From the NCBI RefSeq assembly GCF_040126305.1, contig NZ_CP149510.1, positions 2,925,001 through 2,989,000 of the forward strand: a stretch of DNA of 64,000 nucleotides, in the 5' to 3' direction. Below are positions 49,317 through 58,708 of the stretch, in pieces; the first letter of the stretch is position 1; each line of letters starts with the position of its first letter. The position numbers and the translations under genes are program-made. Below the pieces are notes generated by a model. That model saw only the letters and a program-made list of their open reading frames with translations, had not been told where the DNA came from and made no database searches. The DNA comes from Pararhizobium sp. A13. Its GTDB lineage: Bacteria; Pseudomonadota; Alphaproteobacteria; Rhizobiales; Rhizobiaceae.

Positions 49317-50084
49317 ATGCGAATTCTGCTGACAAACGACGATGGCATTCACGCCGAGGGTCTCGCCGTTCTCGAACGAATTGCCCGGACGATTTCGGAT
49401 GATGTCTGGATCGTTGCGCCTGAAACCGATCAGAGCGGACTTGCCCATTCGCTGACGCTGTCGGAGCCTCTGCGTCTGCGGCAGGTGTCCGAAAGGCACT
49501 TTGCCCTGCGCGGCACGCCGACCGATTGCGTCATCATGGCGGTGCGCAAGGTACTGGACGTCAAGCCGGACCTCGTCCTCTCAGGCGTCAACGTCGGCGC
49601 CAATATGGCGGATGACGTCACCTATTCCGGTACGATTGCCGGCGCTATCGAAGGCACGCTGCAAGGCATTCGTTCCTTTGCCCTCAGCCAGGCCTATCGT
49701 CATGCAGACGGCGGTGCTCCCTGGGATGTGGTCGAAACGCATGCGCCTGATCTTTTGCGCAAGCTGATGCGGCTCGACCTGCCGGACGGGACATTCCTCA
49801 ATCTCAATTTCCCGAACTGCGCGGCAAGCGCCGTTGCCGGTACAGAGGTCACCTCGCAGGGCAAGCTCGATTTCGGCCTCACCATCGACGAACGCTCCGA
49901 CGGCCGCGGTCACCCCTATTTCTGGCTTCGGTTCGGCGAGCGTTTCGGCGATTTTCGCGCGGGCACGGACATTCACGCCGTCCGCGAACACAAGATTTCG
50001 GTGACGCCGCTAAAGCTCGACTTGACGGATTATGCCGTGCAGGACCGTGTTGCACGTGCATTGCTCGACGGAGACGCCGATTGA
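49317..50084 (+). CDS. surE: 5'/3'-nucleotidase SurE
   Basis: A 255-residue metal-dependent nucleotidase starting [16 protein letters not shown], with the metal-binding Asp-Asp. It also shows the conserved [20 protein letters not shown] block. It often lies next to pcm in a stationary-phase survival pair, as here, and overlaps it by four bases (TTGA). GGCAGGGGTAGAT precedes the ATG. Confidence 0.95.
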   Translation: MRILLTNDDGIHAEGLAVLERIARTISDDVWIVAPETDQSGLAHSLTLSEPLRLRQVSERHFALRGTPTDCVIMAVRKVLDVKPDLVLSGVNVGANMADDVTYSGTIAGAIEGTLQGIRSFALSQAYRHADGGAPWDVVETHAPDLLRKLMRLDLPDGTFLNLNFPNCAASAVAGTEVTSQGKLDFGLTIDERSDGRGHPYFWLRFGERFGDFRAGTDIHAVREHKISVTPLKLDLTDYAVQDRVARALLDGDAD

Positions 50085-50734
50085 GCCCGCGCGTCGTCGA
50101 GCAGGAGGGCTTTGCTGCTTTGGTGCTGCGCCTGCGTGCGGAGGGGATTTCCAACAAGGAATTGCTCAACGCCGTCGAGCAGACGCCGCGCACGCTGTTT
50201 ACGCCGCCGCAATTTCAGGACAATGCCTATTCTTCGCGGCTCGTGCCGCTCGACTGCGGTTCCTTCATGGAAGGCTTCGACTATGCAGTCCGGCTCCTTC
50301 ACCAGCTCAACCTCAAGCCTGGGCAGCGCATTCTGGAAGTTGGCACGGGCAGCGGCTTCACCGCCGGCGTGATGGGCCGGATTGCGGAGCGGGTATTGAC
50401 TATCGATCGTTACAAGACGCTCGTGACCGGCGCCCAGAAAAACCTGGAAAAGGCAGGTATCCGCAATGTCATCGTTCGCCAGGGGGATGGCAGCACAGGG
50501 CCTGCCGGAGAAGGCACCTTCGATCGCATTCTGGTCACCGCTGCGTTCTCCAGCCTGCCGCGCGTCTTTTCCGATCACCTCGTTTCCGGTGGCGTTCTCA
50601 TTGTACCGATCATGATGAGCGAAACCGAATGCCGGATCGTCCGCTTGACCCGCACCGGCAGCCGATTCGACCGCGAGGATCTGTTTGAGGCGCCTTACCT
50701 TCCGATCGTTCCGCAACTTGCGTCTTTCCTCTAA
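50081..50734 (+). CDS. pcm: Protein-L-isoaspartate O-methyltransferase
   Basis: A 217-residue SAM-dependent enzyme that starts repair of isoaspartyl residues. It has [19 protein letters not shown], the SAM-binding [16 protein letters not shown] block and RQGDGSTG. The best start is TTG at 50081, which overlaps the surE stop, with GGAG ten bases upstream; no ATG exists near the family start. The MTase gene follows five bases after its stop. Confidence 0.93.
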   Translation: MSPRVVEQEGFAALVLRLRAEGISNKELLNAVEQTPRTLFTPPQFQDNAYSSRLVPLDCGSFMEGFDYAVRLLHQLNLKPGQRILEVGTGSGFTAGVMGRIAERVLTIDRYKTLVTGAQKNLEKAGIRNVIVRQGDGSTGPAGEGTFDRILVTAAFSSLPRVFSDHLVSGGVLIVPIMMSETECRIVRLTRTGSRFDREDLFEAPYLPIVPQLASFL

Positions 50735-50739
50735 GCCGG

Positions 50740-51471
50740 ATGCCGGACGCGATTTATAGCGACCGCACGCTTGCAGCGCTTTACGACAGTCTTAACCCTG
50801 CAGGACAGGATACCGACTTTTACTGTCAGCTCCCGCAACAGCCTTGCCGCATCCTTGATCTCGGTTGCGGCACCGGGCTTCTCACAGTGATGCTGGCTGC
50901 TCTCGGGCATCAGTTGACCGGCGTGGATCCCGCGGCGGCCATGCTGGATATCGCACGTCGACGTATGGGCGGCGAGAGAGTGCGTTGGATCGATGGCGAC
51001 ATCCATGCCCTTGGAACTGAGGAACGCTTCGATCTGGTGCTGATGACGGGCCATGTTTTCCAGGTGTTTCTGGATGACGACCAAGTTCTGGCGGTCTTCT
51101 CTTCCGTGCGGAGGCATCTTGAAGACGGCGGCCGCCTCGTGTTCGAAAGCCGCAACCCGCTTGCACGCGCCTGGGAAGGCTGGACGCCGGAACAATCCTT
51201 GAGAACGATCGAGCATCCGGAGTTGGGCGCTGTCGAAACCTGGCATGAGGTCTTCGATGTGCGGGCCGGGCAGGTGAGCTTTCGAACCCATACCCGCATC
51301 GATGTGCAGCGTCAGACCCATATCTCGCAGAGCACACTGGCGTTTCGCGACCAGGCCGAGATCGAAGGCCTTCTGCGGAGGACGGGCTTTAATGATGTAT
51401 CGTGGCTCGGCGGATGGGACGGCCGGCCGTTCAGCTCGGAAAACCGCGAAATCATCGCTATCGCGCGCTGA
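50740..51471 (+). CDS. Class I SAM-dependent methyltransferase, substrate unknown
   Basis: A 243-residue Rossmann-fold methyltransferase. Motif I is ILDLGCGTGLLTVM near residue 38, followed by GVDPAAAMLDIAR and the FDLVLMTGHVFQVFLDDDQ block. The C-terminal part (FRTHTRIDVQRQTHISQSTL) resembles small-molecule methyltransferases of the UbiE/Methyltransf_25 type. The substrate is unknown. It follows pcm by five bases and is probably cotranscribed. From memory, pcm is usually followed directly by the nlpD-like gene in related rhizobia, so this pair may be a lineage-specific insertion. Confidence 0.8.
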   Translation: MPDAIYSDRTLAALYDSLNPAGQDTDFYCQLPQQPCRILDLGCGTGLLTVMLAALGHQLTGVDPAAAMLDIARRRMGGERVRWIDGDIHALGTEERFDLVLMTGHVFQVFLDDDQVLAVFSSVRRHLEDGGRLVFESRNPLARAWEGWTPEQSLRTIEHPELGAVETWHEVFDVRAGQVSFRTHTRIDVQRQTHISQSTLAFRDQAEIEGLLRRTGFNDVSWLGGWDGRPFSSENREIIAIAR

Positions 51472-51555
51472 TTCCATCTTTTTGTTGTTGCGTTGCAGCA
51501 TCCCTGAAAGTGCACTCTCCCGACCCACACCGATTATTGCTGCAAAATCAGCTTG

Positions 51556-51571
51556 TTAATTTTTCGTTAAC
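51556..51571 (+). promoter_or_regulatory. Perfect CtrA-type binding site
   Basis: The bases read TTAA, seven bases, then TTAAC, the full CtrA consensus TTAA-N7-TTAAC. It lies 133 bases upstream of the start of the unknown gene at 51704. CtrA is the cell cycle master regulator of alphaproteobacteria; binding here is an inference. Confidence 0.55.
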
Positions 51572-51703
51572 GATGGTCAGTCTCGCACAAGTTTCGGAGC
51601 CTAACCGAAAACTGCGCACAAAAAGTCATACCTTTGAGCTGACCCCGGACTTGCTGCGTGTTTGTCAGTTCCATTTCAGGCGTCACAACGCAGGAGACGG
51701 CAG

Positions 51704-52360
51704 ATGCAGATCGCGAACAGATTGACCTCGACAGGCACCGGTGATGGCCTGAGCAACCTTGCCGGCCGCGCCGCTGCCCAGGGACCTTCGGCTAACCGCG
51801 AAGAGGGCAACGCGACTGTCTCCCTCGGCGGTGGCTATGATCCATCTTCGCGTGTTTCCCTGTCGGCAGAGGCGCTTCTGTTTCTCGGGCGGACGAAGCG
51901 TGCTCAGGAAAAATATCCGGCCCTGACGAAGGACGAGTGGAGTAACAAGCTTTCTCCGCAGCTCGCCGCCCGCGAATATCAGGCCTTCGGGAAATTTAGC
52001 GAAACCGGTGACTACAAGGCCTATTACCGCGCCTTCATCGAGTATTACGACAACCTCCGTCCGGAGGACCAAAACAGCCTTCGTTATTTCGGAACGCGCG
52101 ATGCGGCGATCGCCGGAGCGCGGTCGGTTGAATATAGCGACGAGAGTGGTGACGAAAGCGGCGCAACCTTTCAAACGCTCGTCAGCGTGCTGCTCGATAC
52201 AGACAAGTCTCAATCCGAGTTCGCGACTTTCCAGGACGCAGGCAGCATGACCACTGGCGAGATGTTCGGCTGGGATGCCGGCACGATCAGCTATGAGGAT
52301 GTCTCGCAGACGCGCGGCGCTCTTTCCGAGATCGAGAAGTTCTACCAGGAAAACTTCTGA
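51704..52360 (+). CDS. Hypothetical protein, possibly CtrA-controlled
   Basis: I do not recognise this 218-residue protein. It has no signal peptide or membrane segment. The N-terminal 45 residues are Gly/Ser/Thr-rich and likely disordered. The rest is predicted mostly helical, with many Tyr, Phe, Asp and Glu residues (AAREYQAFGKFSETGDYKAY, YYDNLRPEDQNSLRYFGTRD). GGAGACGGCAG precedes the ATG. Its promoter region carries a perfect CtrA box, and CtrA controls motility and cell cycle genes, so a surface, motility or division role is worth testing. It is separated from the MTase by 230 bases and may be transcribed alone. Confidence 0.7.
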   Translation: MQIANRLTSTGTGDGLSNLAGRAAAQGPSANREEGNATVSLGGGYDPSSRVSLSAEALLFLGRTKRAQEKYPALTKDEWSNKLSPQLAAREYQAFGKFSETGDYKAYYRAFIEYYDNLRPEDQNSLRYFGTRDAAIAGARSVEYSDESGDESGATFQTLVSVLLDTDKSQSEFATFQDAGSMTTGEMFGWDAGTISYEDVSQTRGALSEIEKFYQENF

Positions 52361-52565
52361 GCCTGCCGACAGAGCATTGCAGGTCGATGGCCGTGCAGGA
52401 TACGTAATCCTGTCTCATGTCTGGAAATGTGCCGGGATGGACGGCCGCGCCGCAGTTGTTTCTTGCTATCCACCGGTTTGATTGGCGCCGACACCCGATA
52501 TCTTCGGTGCCTGCCGCCAATCATGGTTATCAATTCATCAAAAACCATCGTCCATGCCGCCGGTT

Positions 52566-52580
52566 TTAACCGCGCGGTAA
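52566..52580 (+). promoter_or_regulatory. CtrA-like site upstream of the nlpD-like gene
   Basis: TTAA, seven bases, GTAA: one mismatch to TTAA-N7-TTAA. It lies about 56 bases before the start codon, and a TACACT that could be a -10 lies about 26 bases downstream. Confidence 0.35.
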
Positions 52581-52635
52581 CTCTAATGCGCTTTAATCAT
52601 CCTACACTGAGTTGTGTTCCAAGTGGGTAAGCGTC

Positions 52636-54180
52636 ATGCGTATTAGAGTTTCGTCGAGTGCAGGAAAGTCCGTCGTTCGCCTTGTTGCGGCGGTGTTGCT
52701 GGCAAGTGCCGCAACGGGTTGCAGCTCGGATGCAACCCGCTTTGGAGGGCTCTTCTCCAGGTCTGATAATTTCACGACGAATTCGATCGCCAGCAGCAAT
52801 GTTCCGATCCCGCGCAGTGACGTCCAAGGCGACGGCGTGGCGGTCGTGCCTGCGGTCGCAGGCGAGAATCGTGACCAAGCCATGAGCCAGCCGTTCCCGG
52901 ATCCGGTCAATACCGCAACGACACCGGTTTCCCGCGCTCGGGAAGCGTCGACGCCGATCAACGTTCAGCGTGTTGCACTCGCTGATCCGGCAGCCAAGGC
53001 CCGCGATACTTCGCTGACGCAGCCTTTCCCGGCCGTCCGCGAAACCGCGAAGGCCGAACAGAAGATCAAGGCTGATCCGGTAACCACCAGTACGACGAAG
53101 GGTGGCTGGTCGACGACGAATGCGCCGGCGGTGCTTCTGCGTCAGGGCGATACCGTCGCGACATTGTCCAAGCGGTTTGGTGTTCCTGAAAAGGAAATCC
53201 TCAAGGCAAACGGCCTGAAGTCCGGCGCCGACGCAGAGCCCGGCCAGCGCATCCTTATCCCGACTTATGGGGTGGCCGGAAGTGCGGCAAAGGCGGCGGC
53301 TTCGGATGCCGCGGCAAGCCTCGATGTCGACAAGCAGAAGAACATTCCGCTGCAGCCGGACAATCGCGACGTCGCGATCCTGCCGGGCCAGACGCAGTCC
53401 CGCGAAAAAGGTGTCAACCGCACCGATATGGCTGCCGGTAAACAGCCGGTCGCCGGCGAAGGCGGCAAGGGTGGAACCTATACCGTCAAGGCGGGTGATT
53501 CCCTGAACCGGATCGCCAAGGCCAACGGCGTCTCGGTCGAGGAACTGCGCAAAGCCAATGGTTTGACCACCGCTGCGATCCGCATCGGCCAGACCTTGAA
53601 GGTTCCGGGTGCCAACACATCGGCTCCGGACCAGGTGGTTACTGCCTCGGTCCCCGGCAAGAAGGTTGATGCCAAGCCGGATACGAAGCTGGCCAAAGTC
53701 GAGGAAGCAAAGCCCGCCGAGTATACGCCGCCGGTCGCCAAGGAATCGGTCACCGAAGTGGCATCCAAGGATGACGGCTCGGAGTCCTCGCCGAAGGCAA
53801 CGGGCATCAGTAAGTACCGCTGGCCGGTTCGCGGTCAGGTGATCGCCGGATATGGCGCCAATGTCGAAGGCAACCGCAACGACGGCATCAATATCTCGGT
53901 GCCAGAAGGCACACCGATCAAGGCGGCTGAAAACGGCGTCGTCATCTACTCCGGCAGCAGCCTTAAGGAACTGGGCAACGCCGTCCTGGTTCGCCACGAC
54001 GACGGTACGGTTACCGTTTATGGCAATGCGTCGGAACTGAAGGTGCAGCGCGGCCAGAAAATCCAGCGCGGCCAGACGCTCGCAGCATCGGGCATGAGCG
54101 GCACGGCAACCCAGCCGCAGGTGCACTTCGAGGTGCGCAAGAACGCCAGCGCCGTCAACCCGGCAACGTTCCTGGAATAG
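52636..54180 (+). CDS. NlpD/DipM-like lipoprotein with two LysM domains and a degenerate LytM domain
   Basis: A 514-residue envelope lipoprotein with the lipobox Cys29 in SAATGCSS. LysM domains lie near residues 163-210 and 280-330 (GTYTVKAGDSLNRIAKANGV). A C-terminal M23/LytM domain lies at about 405-512. The LytM zinc ligands are altered: NDGINIS replaces HxxxD and PQVHFEV replaces HxH. It should therefore not be a peptidase but an amidase activator, as known for E. coli NlpD and EnvC. A Pro/Ala-rich linker joins the parts. It ends at a strong bidirectional terminator. Confidence 0.88.
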   Translation: MRIRVSSSAGKSVVRLVAAVLLASAATGCSSDATRFGGLFSRSDNFTTNSIASSNVPIPRSDVQGDGVAVVPAVAGENRDQAMSQPFPDPVNTATTPVSRAREASTPINVQRVALADPAAKARDTSLTQPFPAVRETAKAEQKIKADPVTTSTTKGGWSTTNAPAVLLRQGDTVATLSKRFGVPEKEILKANGLKSGADAEPGQRILIPTYGVAGSAAKAAASDAAASLDVDKQKNIPLQPDNRDVAILPGQTQSREKGVNRTDMAAGKQPVAGEGGKGGTYTVKAGDSLNRIAKANGVSVEELRKANGLTTAAIRIGQTLKVPGANTSAPDQVVTASVPGKKVDAKPDTKLAKVEEAKPAEYTPPVAKESVTEVASKDDGSESSPKATGISKYRWPVRGQVIAGYGANVEGNRNDGINISVPEGTPIKAAENGVVIYSGSSLKELGNAVLVRHDDGTVTVYGNASELKVQRGQKIQRGQTLAASGMSGTATQPQVHFEVRKNASAVNPATFLE

Positions 54181-54205
54181 TCGCTTCGCAGCCAGCCAAA
54201 TCAGC

Positions 54206-54238
54206 AAAAGAAAAGCCCCACAACGGGGCTTTTCTTTT
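54206..54238. terminator. Bidirectional terminator between nlpD-like gene and the ATPase
   Basis: A 14-bp perfect stem (54206-54219 with 54225-54238), A-rich on one side and T-rich on the other, lies between two converging genes and should end both transcripts. Confidence 0.9.
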
Positions 54239-54242
54239 GCGT

Positions 54243-55115
54243 TCAGACCAGATCGATCTTTTTCTTCAAGCGACCGGCCAGATCCTGGATGTACTGCCAG
54301 GCGACGCGGCCCGAACGGGCGCCGCGTGTGGTGCTCCATTCCAACGCCTCGGCATGCAACGTGGCGGGGTCGGTTTTCAGCCCAAAATAGGCGGCATAGC
54401 TGTCGATCATGGCCAGATAGTCTTCCTGGCTGCATTTGTAGAAACCGAGCCAAAGGCCGAAGCGATCGGAGAGCGAAACCTTTTCCTCGACGGCTTCCGA
54501 CGGGTTGATCGCGGTCGACTGCTCGTTTTCCATCATATGGCGTGGGAGAAGATGCCGGCGGTTGGACGTTGCATAGAGCAGCACATTGGCCGGACGGCCC
54601 TCGATTCCGCCGTCCAGCACAGCCTTCAGCGATTTGTAGGACGTGTCGTCGTGATCGAAGGAAAGGTCATCGCAGAAAACGATGACCGGCACCGGCGACG
54701 TCTTCAGAATTTCCATCAGGACCGGCAGCGTTGAGATGTCTTCGCGATGCACCTCCACCAGTTTCAGGCGAATGCCGCTATCCCGCGCCACACTCGCATG
54801 AACTGCCTTGACGAGCGAAGACTTGCCCATGCCGCGTGCGCCCCAGAGCAGTACGTTGTTTGCCGGGAATCCTTCCGCAAATCTCAGCGTATTGTCGAAC
54901 AGGATATCGCGGACATGATCGACGCCGCGGATCAGAGCGAGATCGACCCGGTTCGGTCTGACGACTGGCTGGAGATGCAAGCGCTGGGGAGTCCAGACGA
55001 AACATTCCGCCACGCCCCAGTCGTTGGCGGCAGGGGCGGGCCCCGCGACCCGTTCGAGGGCTGCCGACAGTTTTTGCATTTCGGTGATCAGAAGGTCGAT
55101 TTTCGTATCCTGCAT
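54243..55115 (-). CDS. DUF815-type AAA ATPase
   Basis: A 290-residue P-loop ATPase. It has a short N-terminal helix, Walker A GARGMGKSSLVKAVH near residue 98, Walker B VIVFCDDLSF, a sensor-like LYATSNRRHLLP, and the DRFGLWLGFYKC block of the DUF815 family. These are AAA proteins of unknown role that some annotations name by homology with YcfH-like ATPases. I chose ATG at 55115 (GGGAGGC upstream); a longer frame adds 55 unrelated residues. It diverges from yajC. Confidence 0.85.
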   Translation of the reverse strand: MQDTKIDLLITEMQKLSAALERVAGPAPAANDWGVAECFVWTPQRLHLQPVVRPNRVDLALIRGVDHVRDILFDNTLRFAEGFPANNVLLWGARGMGKSSLVKAVHASVARDSGIRLKLVEVHREDISTLPVLMEILKTSPVPVIVFCDDLSFDHDDTSYKSLKAVLDGGIEGRPANVLLYATSNRRHLLPRHMMENEQSTAINPSEAVEEKVSLSDRFGLWLGFYKCSQEDYLAMIDSYAAYFGLKTDPATLHAEALEWSTTRGARSGRVAWQYIQDLAGRLKKKIDLV

Positions 55116-55358
55116 CAAAAAGCCTCCCGAAACAGGGCAACAGGTTGTGCCGCTAGGCCAAGCGTTCGGTAGCATAGCTGTCCTAACGGTAAAAGGCGTG
55201 AAATCGGCTAGAAAGAGCTTCTCCTCCGGCGGATTTCCTGTATGAGGCTGAAGACAGAAGCCGTTGGTCCGTTGTTGCATTCACATGGGCTATTCCTATA
55301 TTCCGGCGATCCGAATCATGGGCGATCCGCCCGCAAAACCGCATTCAAGGAGTGATTG

Positions 55359-55694
55359 ATGTTCATTACCGAGGCATTCGCCCAGACGGCACCCGGCGCA
55401 GGCACAGGCGGCGCTGATATCCTGATGTCGATCCTGCCGTTCCTGCTGATCTTCGTCGTAATGTATTTCCTGATCATCCGCCCGCAGCGCGCAAACATGA
55501 AGCGCCGCGAGGAACTGCTGAAGAACATTCGCCGCGGCGACCAGATCGTCACCGGCGGCGGTATTGTCGGCAAGGTGACGAAGGTCATCGACGACAACGA
55601 ACTCGAAGTTGAAATTGCTGACGGCGTGAAGATTCGTGTGGTACGCAGTGGTGTATCCGAAGTCCGTGTGAAGGGCGAACCCGTCAAGGAGTAA
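55359..55694 (+). CDS. yajC: Preprotein translocase subunit YajC
   Basis: A 111-residue protein with one membrane helix (SILPFLLIFVVMYFLIIRPQ) and the conserved RRGDQIVTGGGIVGKVTKV domain. It associates with SecDF. The ATG at 55359 has AAGGAG upstream; a TTG immediately before is an alternative. It leads the secDF operon. Confidence 0.95.
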   Translation: MFITEAFAQTAPGAGTGGADILMSILPFLLIFVVMYFLIIRPQRANMKRREELLKNIRRGDQIVTGGGIVGKVTKVIDDNELEVEIADGVKIRVVRSGVSEVRVKGEPVKE

Positions 55695-55754
55695 GCTCGC
55701 AGGGAGGCCGGATCCGCACCGGTCACCTTGTAACGACACATCTTCGAGAGCTTC

Positions 55755-58316
55755 ATGCCGTATTTTTCCCGCTGGAAAACCATTATCGTCTGGCTCGTCG
55801 TGCTGCTCAGCATCGTGGTGGCTCTGCCGAATGCGGTCTCGAACGCGACGCTGGATGGATTGCCAAGCTGGGTGCCGAAAAAGCAGCTGATGCTCGGTCT
55901 CGATCTCCAGGGCGGATCCCAGATCACCCTGAAGGTCGAGCGGGAAGATGTGGTGAGGACGCGCCTCGAGGCGGTCATCGACGTGATCGGAGTGCGGCTT
56001 CGGTCAGCGGGTATCGCCTATTCCGGTCTTTCCGGCACAGGCCAGGATATTCAGCTACGCCTTCGCAACCCGGCTCAGCTTGAAGCCGCGCGAGCGGCCC
56101 TGAAGCCCCTGACGGATCCGATAAAGATCGGCGGCATTACGAAGGATGCGATTAGCGAAGTGACGATAGGCGGCTCGCCGGATGGTTCCATGAGTGCTGC
56201 CATTTCCGACGAAGGCATTGCCGACCGCATCTCCGCCACAGCCGATGCCGCTATCGCCGTGCTGCATCGCCGGTTGGCGGATCTCGGTTCCGAGCAGCCG
56301 AAAATCCGCAGACAAGGCGCCGATCGCATCATTGTCCAGATTCCCGGCCGCTACGATCCGGAACAGGTCAAATATATCCTGAGCCAGGCGGGCGCGCTCT
56401 CGTTTCGAAGCATCGACATGTCGATGGCGGTCCAGGACGCAGTCAACGGCCAGCCGCCGTTCAATTCGGAAATTCTCTACTCCGCCGACGACCCGCCGAT
56501 CGGCTATCTCGTTCGCAAGCAGTCTATCATTTCAAATCAGGATATCGTCGAGGCCAAATCGGCGATCAACGCGCAATCCGGCAATCCTGTCGTCAACCTG
56601 CGTCTTGGCCCTGACGGTACGGTCAGGTTTGCAAAGGCGACGGCGGATACGGCTGGTGCGACGATTGCCGTGGTTCTTGATGGGGCGGTGATCGCCACCC
56701 CGCTGGTGCGCAAAGCGATTGCCGACGGCACCGTACAGTTGTCGGCCGAAATGAGTCCGGAAGGCGCCGACGATCTGGCCCTGCTTCTGCGCGCCGGGGC
56801 CTTGCCGAGCCCGCTGACCGTGGTTGAGGAGCGCTCGATCGGGGCAGGGCGCGGCGCGGATTCGATCCATTCCATTCTGGTCGCCGGCGCGATCGGCGCC
56901 GTCCTCGTCATCCTTTTCATGCTGGGGTTCTATGGCTTCTTCGGCGCGGTCGCGAGCCTGGCCGTGGCTTTCAACGTCGTCATGATCGTTGCCGTGCTAT
57001 CCGCGACCGGATTGGCGCTGACCTTGCCCGGCATTGCCGGGATCGTGCTGACAATCGGCATGGCGGTCGATTCCAACGTGTTGATCTACGAGCGCATCCG
57101 GGAAGAGGTTCGCCACGGCAAAACGTTGCGTGAGGCCCTGGATTTCGGCTTCGCGCGTGCGTTCGCCGCCATCGTCGACGCCAATATTACCACGCTGATC
57201 GCCGCCATCATCCTGCTTTTCCTCGGAGCCGGTCCGGTTCGCGGTTTTGCCGTTACGCTTGCGATCGGTATCGTCACAACCCTCTTCACCGCCTTCACTC
57301 TGACGCGTGTTATCCTGGACGTATGGCTGCACCGGCGCCAGCCGACGCAACTGCCGGATGGCATTCGCACCGGTGTGTTCGACGGCGCAGCGTTCCGGTT
57401 CATGGCAATCCGAAACTACGTCTTTTCGCTGACGGCATTGTTGTCTGTCATCAGCATGCTTCTGTTTGGCGCCATGGGCATCAATCTCGGCATCGACTTT
57501 GCCGGTGGTTCGGTGATCGAATTGAAGGCGCGCCAAGGCAATGCCGACATCGAGGATATTCGCGCGCGACTGGATGAACTCAACCTCGGCGAGATCACGG
57601 TCAAACCATTCGGTTCGCCGCAGGATGTCGTCGTCCGCGTTCACTCCCGCGAGGGCGGCGAGAATGCCGAGCAGACATCGGTGATCCTCGTCCGAGGCGA
57701 GCTTGAAGACGCCTATGAATTCCGCCGCGTCGAAGTCGTCGGTCCCTCGGTCTCCGGTGACCTGACGACGGCGGCGACGATCGGCGTCCTCGCCTCGCTT
57801 CTGGCGATTCTTCTCTATATCTGGGTCCGGTTCGAATGGCAGTTTGCCGCTGGCGCGATCGTCGCCACGCTGCACGACGTGCTTTTGACTATCGGTCTCT
57901 TTGTCGTCACCGGAATGGAATTCAACCTGACGAGCATCGCGGCGCTCCTCACCATTGTCGGTTATTCGCTGAACGACACTGTGGTCGTCTATGACCGGGT
58001 TCGCGAGAACCTGAAGCGTTATCCGCGCATGCCGTTGCCGATCCTGATCGATACCTCGATCAACCAGACCTTGTCGCGAACAGTTCTGACGGGTGCGACC
58101 ACCATGCTGGCGTTGGCTGCGCTATCGATTTTCGGCGGCGAGGCGATCCAGCCCTTCGCCTTCGTCATGCTCTTCGGCGTTGCCATCGGTACGTTCTCCT
58201 CGATCTATGTTGCCGGCCCTGTCCTCATTCTCTTCAGGCTGAGACACGGCGCACCGGGCAGCGATTCCGAAAAGACCGGTGGCGCGGGCATGCATCCGGC
58301 AAAAGGAGCGCAGTAG
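55755..58316 (+). CDS. secDF: Fused protein translocase SecDF
   Basis: An 853-residue RND-like translocase subunit with SecD and SecF fused, as in many Rhizobiales. The SecD half begins with a helix and a large periplasmic domain (about residues 30-370), followed by membrane helices with the GIVLTIGMAVDSNVLIYERIR motif. The SecF half starts near residue 550 and has FAGGSVIELKAR and the ILYIWVRFEWQFA and VYDRVRENLKRY blocks. SecDF uses proton flow to pull substrates through Sec. Confidence 0.96.
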   Translation: MPYFSRWKTIIVWLVVLLSIVVALPNAVSNATLDGLPSWVPKKQLMLGLDLQGGSQITLKVEREDVVRTRLEAVIDVIGVRLRSAGIAYSGLSGTGQDIQLRLRNPAQLEAARAALKPLTDPIKIGGITKDAISEVTIGGSPDGSMSAAISDEGIADRISATADAAIAVLHRRLADLGSEQPKIRRQGADRIIVQIPGRYDPEQVKYILSQAGALSFRSIDMSMAVQDAVNGQPPFNSEILYSADDPPIGYLVRKQSIISNQDIVEAKSAINAQSGNPVVNLRLGPDGTVRFAKATADTAGATIAVVLDGAVIATPLVRKAIADGTVQLSAEMSPEGADDLALLLRAGALPSPLTVVEERSIGAGRGADSIHSILVAGAIGAVLVILFMLGFYGFFGAVASLAVAFNVVMIVAVLSATGLALTLPGIAGIVLTIGMAVDSNVLIYERIREEVRHGKTLREALDFGFARAFAAIVDANITTLIAAIILLFLGAGPVRGFAVTLAIGIVTTLFTAFTLTRVILDVWLHRRQPTQLPDGIRTGVFDGAAFRFMAIRNYVFSLTALLSVISMLLFGAMGINLGIDFAGGSVIELKARQGNADIEDIRARLDELNLGEITVKPFGSPQDVVVRVHSREGGENAEQTSVILVRGELEDAYEFRRVEVVGPSVSGDLTTAATIGVLASLLAILLYIWVRFEWQFAAGAIVATLHDVLLTIGLFVVTGMEFNLTSIAALLTIVGYSLNDTVVVYDRVRENLKRYPRMPLPILIDTSINQTLSRTVLTGATTMLALAALSIFGGEAIQPFAFVMLFGVAIGTFSSIYVAGPVLILFRLRHGAPGSDSEKTGGAGMHPAKGAQ

Positions 58317-58318
58317 TC

Positions 58319-58705
58319 ATGCGCAGACCGATAGAAATCCGCAACGCACATTTCCCCGGACGGGCACCGATAGAGAGCTACGGCAACGGCGGCTTTCGCT
58401 TCGCCGATATGTCCCATCGCGGCTCGCTGCTGATGCTGCCCTCGGGCATCTATGGTTGGGGCATGGTGGAAGGTGATCCGCTGACGGCGGAAAATTTCCA
58501 GCGGGTTTTCGACGAAGCCGCGGATATCGAGGTGCTGCTGGTCGGAACCGGCAAGGATATCAGGCCAATACCGGCGGCGCTGAAGGCGCTGTTCAAGGAA
58601 CATGGGATATCGACCGACCCGATGAGCACGGGGGCTGCCATTCGCACCTACAATATCATGCTTGCCGAATCGCGTGCTGTCGCTGCCGCCTTCATTGCCG
58701 TTTGA
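58319..58705 (+). CDS. Mth938-like protein (NDUFAF3 homologue)
   Basis: A 128-residue protein of the DUF498/Mth938 family, recognised by the central LLMLPSGIYGWG block and VLLVGTGKDIRPIPAALKAL. The mitochondrial homologue NDUFAF3 is an assembly factor for respiratory complex I. It starts two bases after the secDF stop codon, so it is cotranscribed. Gene linkage of this family with secDF-yajC is known in alphaproteobacteria. Confidence 0.88.
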   Translation: MRRPIEIRNAHFPGRAPIESYGNGGFRFADMSHRGSLLMLPSGIYGWGMVEGDPLTAENFQRVFDEAADIEVLLVGTGKDIRPIPAALKALFKEHGISTDPMSTGAAIRTYNIMLAESRAVAAAFIAV

Positions 58706-58708
58706 CCA

